Below, piece after piece: positions 13,293-25,685 of a DNA stretch of 64,000 nt. The translations under genes and the position numbers were made by a program. Origin of the DNA: Plasmodium relictum (Eukaryota; Apicomplexa; Aconoidasida; Haemosporida; Plasmodiidae). Where the stretch lies: contig NC_041687.1 in assembly GCF_900005765.1 (NCBI RefSeq), positions 1,426,001 through 1,490,000 of the forward strand, read 5' to 3'. The notes under the pieces were generated by a model that was not told where the DNA came from, did no database searches, and saw only the letters and a program-made list of their open reading frames with translations. The stretch's first letter is position 1; each line of letters opens with the position of its first letter.

Positions 13293-16200
13293 ATGAAAAA
13301 AATAAAGTGCTATGGACGATTTTTACCAGAACAAGAATTTGATAAATATAGAAAAGAAGAGAAATATTATATAAAAAAAGAAAAAGTCTTAACAAAAGTT
13401 TATAACGAAAATAAATCAAATTTAAAAATTTATAATGACATATTTAAGGAAAGAATTAAAAATATATCTGATGGAATAAATAACTTACTTGTTGTATTAG
13501 ATAATAATGAAAAAGACTTAAAAATGTTAACATTAGGTAACTATACTTCTTTAGGGATTATACAATATATAATAAATGATTTAGTGTATAATAAGAAAAA
13601 TGATTATAAATATGTTATAAAATTTAGCTATTTTGAGATAATAAAAAATTCTGTGAAAGATCTCTTAAAAAAATATATTTTTATTGAAAATAATATGATT
13701 GATGCTGATAATTGTTCGAGTTATCTACCTAAAAAGTGTGACAAAATATATTCTACAGAAAATAACACATTGAATGTTAGAATTCCCATTCATTTTTTAA
13801 ATAATATCAAAAATGAAAACAAATATAACAAATGTTGGAGTAAAAATATAGTAGAAAACGTTATAAAAAAAGAAACTAATAATATTTTACTTTATGAAAA
13901 TGCTGATAATATCATAAAAGAAAAAAAAATGCAAAAATGCAAAAAACATAGTACCAAAATTAAAAATACACATATATGGGAAGATGATGAAATTAAAAAA
14001 ATATATTTAAATGATAAAAATATAAAGCATATATTTGAATTACTATGCAAAAATAAGAAGAAAAAAGACAGAAGAAGTGTAACTTTTAAAATTTTTGAAT
14101 TTAAAATACAATCAATGAAAAAATATAGCAATGATAATAAAGATATAAAAAATAGTTCTATAATCATAATTGGAGTTAATAACATTAAAAATGTAAATTG
14201 TTTTAAAAAGAATTTTTTATATTACTTTTTTGAATTTTTTTTAAGAATAAAAGAAAATTCTTATAATAAAGAAAAATCTTTTTTTGATACTAAGAAAAAA
14301 GCTATGATAATTAAATATTTAAATAGTCTAATAAAATTAAATAATTGTTCTGGATCTTTAAATATCTTAAATTCTTTTTCTTTTGAATTAAACTTCTTAT
14401 ATATATCGAATAATTTTTATAAATATAGAAATATAAATAAATTTATTTATGTCTATTTAAAAGATTTAAATGAATCGGAATACTTTTTAAAACCAAATAC
14501 AATAATGTATTTAGATAGTGAATTCTATAAAATAACGGAAACTATATATATGTTTAAATGTTTATTAAATTATTACGATGAGTTCAAATCATCAAATAAA
14601 GAAATTTATATAAAATATTTAAATCTTGTGAATTATTTAATAAATTTAGAGTCATCAATTATTAATATTCAAAATAAAGAAACATATTATTCTATAGAAA
14701 ATAATATCAATCACATTTTAAATATATACTATAATACCTCTGAAACAAATGAATGTGTTAATATAAAAAGAAGTTCTTCAATTAATATGAGAAACAGCAT
14801 TGTTCTTGATAAAGAAATAAGAAATATAAATATAAATAAAAAGAATGATGATAAAAAATCACATAATAATAAATTTAAAAAACAGAATACTAAATATTTA
14901 GGGAAAATCTACGAAGATGATCAAAAAATTGAAATCCCTAAAGCTTTAGATAATTCTATACCAAAAGAAAATTCTGAGAAATATAAAATACATATAAATT
15001 TAAAAAATAATAAATATGAAATATTTGATAATGATAACAATAAAAATAATAATCTAGAAAAAGAAAAAATTAATTTAAAAATGAAATTTTGTAAAAATAA
15101 TAGAGTTAATGAAACATTTTTCAATGATCTAACATGCGAAAATAATAAAATTAAAAAAAAAAAATTGATAAAAAAAAAAAATTTCTTAGAAAATGATATG
15201 AAAAATAATGATTCTTATATAAATAATCTCAAAAACATGAAAATGAATTTGTTAGAAACAACTCCTAATGGAGATAATATAAATGATATGATAAAATATA
15301 AAATGAAAGATGCCTATTCATTTATTAAAAATAATAATTTTATAGACAACAGAAATATGGATTCATTAAAATGTAAACTAAAAATATGTGTTCATAATGA
15401 TATAAATTTAAAAAATGATTTTTTCAATATTGAAGACTATAAAGTAAATTTATATTCTAATAAAAGAGAGTTAAAAGAAAAAAATAAGAAAATAAAAAAT
15501 GTGATATTAAAAAAGAACTTAAATTATAAAAGTATTGATTTAAAAACTAGGAATCTATTCAATAATACTATGAATAACGAAAATTATGATAAATCTATTG
15601 TTATTGGGAAACAAAAAAAGAAAAAATTTCTTTTTAACAATGATCTTGGCATAGTATATTTAGAGGAGTCTATTAGTTCATCAGAAGAAAAAAATAAAAA
15701 AATTATCTTATACAATATTAGGGAAAATAAAAAACTTCTAAAAAAAATATCTTCAGATATTGAAAAAAAAAAAAAAGTAGATAAAAGGGCGAACATTTTA
15801 TTTTCTGAAGTAAATAAATACTTAGGTGAAAGATACGATAAAAAAAATTTAAGTGATGAAAAGCATAAGATATTGTTAAAAGAAAAAGAAAGGAGGGATT
15901 ATCAAAATAAAATTATAAATGAAGAAAAACAAATCAAGAAAGAAGAGAAAAAAAAGAAAAAGAAAAAAAAGAAGGAAAAGAAAGAAAATGAGAAAATAAA
16001 AAAACATTGTAATATAGAAAAAAATATTATAGAAAATAAAAATGGATATAAAAAAGAAAATAGTAATTATCCTTTGAATTTACAAACAAATAATAATTAT
16101 GAAAATAATTTGTTAAGTAAAAAAAAACATAAAATGAATAAAATTTTAAATCCACATGAAAATAATAATAGTATATCACTAGATAAAAAAATTGCATATG

Positions 16201-17495
16201 AAGAAAGCACAAGTTCAAATAGTTATTCATCTAGTTTTATTGCGGATAAAAAAAAAAAAAAAGGAAATCATAATTCAGACAAACGTACACCAAACTTTTA
16301 TGTATTGCTTAATTCAATTGATAAAAATAAAAAATACTCCACGAAAGATTGTTTTAAAGACAAAATTAAATATAATTTTAATAATTCAAATTATAGTACT
16401 AATGACATATTAGAAAAAAAGAATAATGTTGAAGACAAAAAAAAGAAGGAATATTGCAATGAAACATTAAAAAACTTAGACGACAATTTTAAAAGTTCAA
16501 ATAAAGTTTCTACTAAAAGCAAACCCAATAAATCTAATTATAATAATTTTTTTTTTTCAAATTCAGAAATTATAAGTCCAGATGACGAATTTGAAGAAAC
16601 AAATAAAAACAAAGTGTATATAGAAAATGAAGACTTAGTTCATAGATATTATGATAAATACAAAACCATGAATATTACTGATAGATATATTTATAAAAAT
16701 AAAGAATTTCCTATTAATAATCAAGAATGTTTTCAAGTAATAAGCAGTTGTAATAAGGATATAAAAAAGAAAAAGAATTTAAGTAAAAATAACTTAAATG
16801 GGAATATTATAGAAGTGTGTGAAAAACAAATGCATTTGAATAATTCTAATGAAAGTGCATTCTCATTTTCATCAAAAAATATAAATGAATTTTGTATCAA
16901 AAATAATAATTCAAGGAATAATCAAAATATTAACAAAGAAATAGTGGGTAAATTAAATTTATTTAGTTTAAATAGTAAATCATCATCTGAGGAACTAAAA
17001 AAAGAAGACAATAATAATTATGTTGAAGAATTAGAAAAAGAAAAACAGGAAAACAAAAAAGAAAATAATGATATAGATAATGAAATAAATAATTCAAATA
17101 TATCATATCAATCTTCAACGAATTACAATAATAATAGCAATGAAGTTTATGTAAAAGCAATTAACAAAAATATAATACATTATCATAAAAGTATTAAAAA
17201 ATTAATAAAAAATCACATAAAATTACTGAAAAAAAAACATAAGGAAGATACTAAAGATTTAATGCTTTTAAAAAAGATAAAATTTGCAAAAGGTGTTTTA
17301 AATGAATATGCAAATTTATTGAATACTGATTGTAATGATAAAGATCATAAGTTTTTATTACGCCATATTATTATAGACAGTAATAAACAAGGAAAAATTG
17401 GAGAAAAAAACCTATCAAAAATGAATGAAAGTAATGTTAATAATAATAATAATGAAGATAATAATAATAATAATAATAATAGTAATAATGATAAT

Positions 17496-17586
<91 letters not shown>

Positions 17587-20500
17587 GTAGTAATAATAAT
17601 AATAATAGTAGTAATAATAATAATAGTAGTAATAATAATAATAATAGTAGTAATAATAATAGTAGTAATAATAATAATAATAGTAGTAATAATAGTAATA
17701 ATAACAATAATAATAATGTAAAAAATCAATTAAAGGAAGTGTCATTATATGAGTTATCGAATGATAACCATAGTTATTTAATGAAAAAGTTTAATATATT
17801 TAGATATTTAGTAAATGAAAACTCTGAAAAAGGTATAAATAAAAGAGAACATGAAATTAATAAAAAAGAAATAAATAGAAGCAGTAAAAATATAATGATT
17901 AAAAATACAGGAAGTTTAAATGGAGAAGTTAAAGATTATGAAAATAAAATAAAAAATGAAAAAGAAAATTTTATTTTAAATTCAGATAAAATGCACTCAA
18001 ATGGAGGCATGAAAGATAATGGTAATAATAGAAATTATAATAATCCATCCTTAAAAAAAATAAATAATTTTTTTGAAAATATAAAAGAAAATGAAAAATC
18101 TCCCTCAAAATATAATCATTATTCACATTTAGAAAACAAAAATAACAAAAAAATTATTTATGATCCAAATAAGAATTATCACAACGATCATTATAAAAAA
18201 AGTTGCTGTAGTTATATTAATAATCCCCAGAAAATGAACAGTATCTATGATAAAAATTATTACGATAATAAAAACGCAAAAAGCGAATATGAAAATAATT
18301 TATTAAATAAAATATTTTCAGAAAATGAAAATTACGAATCCTTTAAAAATTTAAGTAAAAAAAAAGCATCACTTACTAAAAATGAAAGTTCTAACACCCG
18401 TACTCATTGTTACAGTGAAACTCCTATAACTGATGAATCCTTGGAAATGGGTGAATATATTTCTTCTAAGGAGGCTACTAATTCTGATTTTGAAAATAAA
18501 ATTATTTTAAAAGATAAAGAAAATGTATTTCCTAATGATAACCTTGATAGAAAAAGAAAAGACCCTAAAAAATTAATACATAAAAATAAAAGGCGTAGTT
18601 CACATAACCATTTTTTGGATCCTTATAATAGGATGAATATTTTTTCATATTTTTCCGATGATAAAATAAAGGGCAAAAATAAACAAATTTTATTTGGTAA
18701 ATTCATAGATACTGTAGAAAAAAACAGTATATATAGTATCGAAAAAAAATTGAAAAGGCGTAATCTTATAAATAATATGAAATGTAGAGAATTAGAATTA
18801 AACGAAGATGAAAATAATAAGGATACATTTTATTTTAGAGACCTTGATAAAACTTTTGATTATGAAATTGAGAATTTGTCAAGACACAAAAAGAAAATAA
18901 TTGATGAAATAAAAAATAAGAAAGAGATGCTCAAAAAATCCATAAAAAAGGAGGAAGAAAAACTAATTGAAATTCAACGTAAAAAAGAAAAAATGAATTA
19001 TTTTTTAGTGAATGAATCAAAAAAATATAAAGAACAAAAAGACAAGGCCACAAGAGCTAACTGTATGCTTCTTAAGATACAGTATTTGGAAAAGCAAAAA
19101 AAAAAAAAATTAAAGGAAATTAAATTTGAACTTCAAAAACTAATATGCTTAAAAAAAAATGTGTACACATATTTAATGAAAGAAAATAATTTGAAAGTTA
19201 AAAATTACATAAAAAATAAACGAAACAAAAATTCATCTGACTCATCTTTATGTCATATAAATGAAAATAATAAGGAAAATAAAAATGATTATCATGAGAC
19301 ATACAGTTCCTATTTTAGTGAAATAAATAAAAATTACGAAAAAAAAAAAAGTAAAATTAATAAGACAAATATAGCAAATGAAAATAAACAAGATGATAGT
19401 ATAATAAAAATAAAAGATTATAAAATTGAAAAAGAAGAAAGAAAAAGCAATAAATCTCTTATGGAAGAAGAAAGTGAAGACAACATAGAAAAAAATTTTG
19501 AAAAAAAGTTACGAATGAACAAAAAAAAATATGTACAGTTGTTGCGCGAAAATAATAGAAAAGAAAAAAAAAAAAATGTTGCACAAGATACTACTAATTT
19601 TCCAATGAATATAAATTTAAAAAAAAAATATATTGATAATAATAATAATCTAAATAATGAAAATAATAAAATAAAAAATTCAAGTATTTTTTCAAAATTT
19701 CCTGAAAATATTCAGAAAAATAAAAGAAATAAAAATATTTTGGTTGGTATAGAAAATAAAAGAGATTTGTCATCTACATTTTCTGAAGAAAATTTGAATG
19801 AAGTTGATTTTCATGAAAAAAATTCAGAAAACTTAAGTGTATTTCTTAAAAAAAATTCAAGCAAAAATACATCAAAAGATAGTATCATTAAAAATAATCA
19901 TAAAATAAAAATAAATGACACTGACTTATGTGAAAACCATTTAAAAGAAAAAAATAAAATAAATAATACAAATAAAAAATTTATACGAGTTAATGTGCAA
20001 AAACAATCTTTGGATTCTCTTAAAAATTTTGATGATACAATAAACATTAAAAATAGCACTGAAAATTCTTGTAAATTAAATTCAAGTGAAATAAATAAGA
20101 AAAAAAAAGACAATATATGTAATTTTATATACCACAAAAATAACAACTTGGATGAAAATATTTTTAGATCATACAGTTATTCTAGTTGTGAAAACAACAT
20201 AAAAAATGAAAATAAAGAAAATATAAAATTAACTTACAAAAATAGAAATATATGTAACTTACCTATTAATTCGAATGATTTTATAAATAAATTGACTAAT
20301 TCACAAACTAGTATATATAGCAACAAAAACTTATCTTCTGATAATATATATGAAAAAAAAAAAAATCTGAATAATTTCTCAGATAAATTTTATCATAAAT
20401 CATCAAAAAACAAAAATAGAAAAATACGTAACACGAGTAATAAGAAGAAAAATAAATTAAACATAGATAATTCAAAACTAGAGGTATTATCTACTTCTAA

Positions 20501-22994
20501 TTATTCATATGATAAAAAATTAAATAAATTAGCATTTGAAGAAAATGCTAAAAATACAAAAAAATTTAAAGTAGGATTAGAGATTCGTAAAAAGAAAAAC
20601 AAAAGAAAAGAAAATTCTTTTCATAAAAACTCAATAAATAAAATTGGAAATATAAATATTAACATAAAAAAATTAATTAAAAACAAAAAGGAAGAAAATA
20701 ATTTTTCAGATTCCATAAGTTATATAGAAAATAAAGAGAGAGAAAAAAAAAAAAAAAATTTAGGAAAAAGGTTTTTGTCAGAAATACCACATAATGGACT
20801 TCTAAATATCAACATTTCAAATAAAAAAATGAATCCAATAAAAGATAATTATTTACATAGAAAGGATTCTTTTGTTAAAAATAATCAACAAATAAATGTA
20901 CCATTAGAATATTCTTTAAATAACAATCGTCAGAGTTATAATTTAAAACCTGGATATAGGAAAAGGAGCTTTTACCAACCTTCAAATATTTATAATGAAA
21001 ATGTACCAAATTCAAATAATGAATATATGATGTACATAAATAGAAATAATGGAATTATTTTTGATTATAAAAATATAAGTTCTAATGAAAATAAATACTA
21101 CAAAAATAATTATTTTAATCCTAACAATTTAGTACAACATGAAATACCATCTAGAAATAGGAAATGTATTCCTGCAAATAATGAAAATGCAAATATTAAA
21201 AAAATAACTAATAAAAAGAATGAAAATATTGATAAAATTTCAATTAAAACTACTATAAATAGGCCTAAAGGGGCAACCATCCCTTGCATTAATTACGATA
21301 CAAATAAATATAAATTTAAATTAGGATGGTGGAACTTTGGAGAAAAGTCTAAGCTGTTCTCTAAAATCGAAAATTATAAAGAAAATGTAAAAGAAAAATA
21401 CTATAAACATAGAAATGAATGTAAAAACAGATCATTAACCACTACAACAAATAAATATTTTACAAAATTTTTGCCAAACGAATATTTTTATATTCCTGTT
21501 ACAAATAAAAACTATTTTAAAAGTAAAAATTCATTACGCATAAAAAGTAACCCCGTTAGTGATTTTCATAAATTAAATTTAAAACCTATAACAGGATTTA
21601 TGCAATCATATAAAAAAGAAAAAGCAAAAAAAAGTGAACCACGGAAAGCAGTGATAAAATTATCAAAGATACCATATGCTATAAAAGATTATAAATATAT
21701 ATATGAAAACAAAAATAAAAGTAAACAAGGATTAAGCTTAGGAAAAGTAGATGTTATTATTTCAGATGATGAAGGATCTAACTTAAATGATACATCAGGT
21801 TTTTTTGCCACAATATCTAAAAGAAATGACGACGAAGATAAATCTAAAGGTATTTTATTTAAATATAGGAAAAAATTAAATGATAAAATCTCAAATAATG
21901 ATACAAATAAAAGCAAAAGCAGAAAAAAGGGAATTCAGGTGAGATTAAATAACGTCATATGTGATAGAAATAAAGAAAGATACACTATAAATAAATGTGT
22001 AGAATCATCTGAAGAATATGAAAATTCTAATGAAAAATCAGAAACGGAATGGGAGGATAATAATAATTTGAACAAAAAGAAAACTAGAAAAACTGTAGTC
22101 ACAGTAAAAAAATATAAAATATCTTCAGATGGATCAAATTTTTCAAATCAAATAAATAAAAATAATAAAAAAGGAAAATTAAACTATTTAAACAAGAACG
22201 TAAGCAATAAAAATACGGAAGAACCTATAAAAAAATACAAGATTAAACTTAAAACAAAAAAAAAAGAAAAATGTCACAATGAGGAAGCAAATAGTTTTAG
22301 TTCATCATCTTATAAAAAAATTTACAGCAAGAAATATGAAGAATCAAATTATAAATCTAATAATAGTTCATATAGTATATCATCAATAAGTAGTCAAAAT
22401 AAATTAAATGAAAATGAAATTTATGAAAAAGAGTATGCAAAAAAATATTCTAAAAACAATTTTAATGATAATAGCGGTGGAACAAATAATAAAAAAAATA
22501 GTAACGAACAAAGAAACTTTGTTGAACTAAATTATAAAAATGTAAATTTAAACAGAAAAAAAGGTTACTTTGATTATGATAGTGTATATGATGAAAATGA
22601 TTCAAATAGTTACGAAGAAAATAGTTTATATAATGAAAAAAAATACAATAATAATTTAAGGATAAATTATTCGAAAAAAAAATGTGAAAACAACATAAAT
22701 AAAAATTCAAAAAATTATTCAGACGAAGATATTTCAGGAGATTATATGGGTAAAAAATGCTCAAATGCAAGTAGTTCAAGCCAAAACAATTCAAGTGAAA
22801 ATGATAATTATCAAAAAAATGAAAAAGAAAAATGCGATTGTAAATATTCTCATTTTAATAGACATTATAATTTTAATAACAAAAATTATCAAGTACCAAA
22901 TAAAAACATGCAATATCATGATTCACCAGATAACAAGTATTACGGTGATTACATAGAAAAAGAATATGATGAAAACATTTATGAAAATTATTAA
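13293..22994 (+). CDS. Giant protein (3,233 aa) with a degenerate kinesin-motor-like N-terminus
   Basis: Single exon. The ATG at 13293 is preferred because the motor-like fold starts at once: residues 4-12 'IKCYGRFLP' match the opening I-K-V-x-x-R-x-R-P strand of kinesins. Residues 61-82 align without gaps to the G-Y-N-G-T ... G-Q-T-G-S-G-K-T ... G segment, yet the P-loop itself reads D-N-N-E-K-D-L-K (70-77). 'LGIIQYIINDLV' (87-98) and 'KFSYFEIIKNSVKDLL' (110-125) match the conserved G-I-I-P and S-Y-x-E-I-Y-x-x-x-x-D-L-L elements. Weaker counterparts of switch I (near 257-270) and switch II (near 286-298) follow, also without catalytic residues. The rest is low complexity: poly-Asn about 1382-1476, a coiled coil about 1850-1975, and a better-conserved island at about 2672-2815 shared with the next gene. 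ATP hydrolysis is unlikely; a microtubule-linked or scaffold role is inference. Confidence 0.68.
17435..17718 (+). repeat. AAT trinucleotide repeat encoding poly-Asn with Ser-Ser interruptions
   Basis: In-frame AAT repeats inside the giant kinesin-like gene. The first part is nearly pure AAT. From about 17584 the tract becomes a higher-order pattern in which AGTAGT (Ser-Ser) breaks runs of three to five AAT codons about every 15-21 bp, implying expansion by slippage or unequal exchange. Confidence 0.92.
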
Positions 22995-24280
22995 CTAAAA
23001 AATAAAATAGAAAATAGAAGAATAAAATTTAAATTTGTCTAATATTTAAATATGTTTCTTTAAAATATTATTTTTTTCATAGATATAAAAATTAAGTAAA
23101 ATATTAATATGTTGAGTAACATATTTTATATTTTAATAACATGACTTGTTATAATCCTTAATTTTTATCTAAATCTTGTTTAAATGCTAATTTTTAATAA
23201 AAATGATATAAAAAAGATTAAATTAAAAAAATAGTTAATATTTCTGAAAGTTTATAAAATAAAGTTTATATGTACAATATATAAAATGAAGATATTAACA
23301 ATCTATTTATTTAATATATATATATATATATATTTTTAGGTTTATTTGTATATTTGTATCATATCATTATTTTCTTTTTGTTTTCTAAGAGTTCTAATAT
23401 CATTTATTTATTATTATTTTTATTTATTTTATTATATATATATTATTGTGATTACCACAAAATTATTTGAATCAATTACAATTATTGTAAATAAAAGATT
23501 TTAATTTTTGTTTAGTAATATTTTATATATTTATCGTTTGAGTATAATACGAATATTGGATTTAATCTTTTAAAAACATAAAAATAAAGCAAATTATATT
23601 TTCATTAGTATTAAGATGAAATCCAAAAAATTAATGAAAAAATTTAAATATTTAAATTATATGAAATAAACAATATATAAAATTATCTTTAAAATATATT
23701 AATTTTTACCTTTACATTAAATTAATTTCTTAAAGTATACCTTTCACAAATAAAATGTTTACTGTTTTCTAAAATACTTAAAATCTATATGTTCTTAATA
23801 TTTTTAATAAAACAAGAACATTATTATATGATGTTTATTATTTATATAAGAAAAAAAAGTAATATTCTCCATTTTAAAATTAAAAAAAAAGGGTTCACTA
23901 AAATTTAGAATTTTTTTGTTTTTTACATAGTAAAAATATTCCGGTGTAAATTTTATTTATTTTATTTTTAATTTTATTATGTTTATTTTTAATATTTTAT
24001 TACAGCTGGTTAATTTTTATGTGCCTACAATATTATAAAAAAAAAAGTTGCATTATGACTTTAGTTATTCCATATATTTTATTCATAAAAATATTAAAAA
24101 TTTCATTTTTATTATATAATATTAAAAATACTTTAAATTTATTTATATAATATTTATTCTATTTATATTGAATATATAAATTTTTATCTATATTCAACCA
24201 ATTAAAATTAACATAGTGTTATTTTTGTAACAATTTTATTTTTTAAGTGTTTTTTGAAAGGAATAAAATACATATTTACA

Positions 24281-24311
<31 letters not shown>

Positions 24312-25685
24312 TTGTATTATAGTATTTTCTATCTTAATTAATTAAAATTTTTTTTAATTTAGTATTTCATTGTTTAGTAAAAAAATTTTGTATTAAAAAA
24401 AGTAAATATATAGAGAAAAATATTATATGATTAAAAATAATATTAAAAATTAAAAATAAATCATATTATTCAATTTTTTAATATAGAAAATATTATATTT
24501 TAATAAATTTACATCTGTATGTATATATATTTAAAAGGTGTTGTTAATACACAAGAATTAAACTAAAATTAAAGATAACAATAAATCTCTAAGAATCTCA
24601 GAAAAAAGGTAATTGCCTCAATAGAATCACATTCAATTTTATTATAACTACAACTATATGCAATTATTATTAAATAAACTTACTCATTTACACATAAATT
24701 ATACATGGAAATACAAAAAAATAGTAATTTTTTTTGGCTCTTAAAATTTTGTTCTACAACATCACTCTCCATGTAGAATAAATTATTATGCTTAAAGAAC
24801 ACAATAATAAAAAAAATTTTAAATAATTAGAATAAGATATATCCAAAAAAATAACTTAATATTTTATATTCTATAAAAATATATATTTGTTTTTTATTTT
24901 TTTTTTTTTTTAAATAAAAAATTTGTATCATAAAAAGAGCGTGTACTTAAAAAAAAAAAAAAAATTCTATAAATTATTATATTTAAAAAAAAAAGTAAAA
25001 TAAATACACTAATTAGTTATTTAATTCAATTTTAATTAAATATTCCCTACATATATTGATATAATTTTTTTTTAATATTTCCTTTTAATAACTTTTTTTT
25101 TTTTTTTTTTGTTTAAATATAAAGCAAATCCTTTTAATTTTTTTGTCATAATTGTTGTTTTCTTGATATTTATGATTAATTTATTGATAATATATAATAT
25201 TAAGATATAATATTATAAAAAAAAATATGAAAATAATATGTTTCGTTTTTCAAAAATGTTTTATGTTTATAAGTATTTTAAAATGTCTTAATTTGTTCTA
25301 AAAAAGATAGTTAAATTCATGTATTTTTTTTAATTATAAAACAAAATAAATATATTTATTTAATTTTTTTTTTTTTTTGTCTTTTTTTGTAGTTGTTAAA
25401 AATACTAATTATAGTATATGTTGTTTTTAATTTAAAAAAAGAAAAAAAAAATTCTATTGTCAAAAATACTTCATAAATATATATATCATATGTATCTATA
25501 GATACGTTTCGTATTTATGTCTTAAATTATGAAATATAATTTTTTTTTTTTTCTTAGCATAATTATATATTTTTTTTTATTAAATAAAAACCAACAATAA
25601 ATATAAAAAAAAAAAAAAATAGATAAAATATAAAATAATAATAATAAGATATAGAAAATAGATAAAACTAATTTGTTTATTAACA
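22995..25685. other. Intergenic region between two giant plus-strand genes, 2.7 kb
   Basis: Contains the 3' flank of the kinesin-like gene and the promoter of the next giant gene. It is stop-dense in all frames, with long A/T homopolymers. A slightly more complex stretch around 24530-24800 is not recognisable as an RNA gene. Confidence 0.6.

Noticed and set aside
17415-17745. Open frames of poly-Ile, poly-Leu and poly-Tyr over the AAT repeat
   Set aside because: These are shadow readings of the AAT repeat in other frames; only the Asn frame is continuous with a gene.
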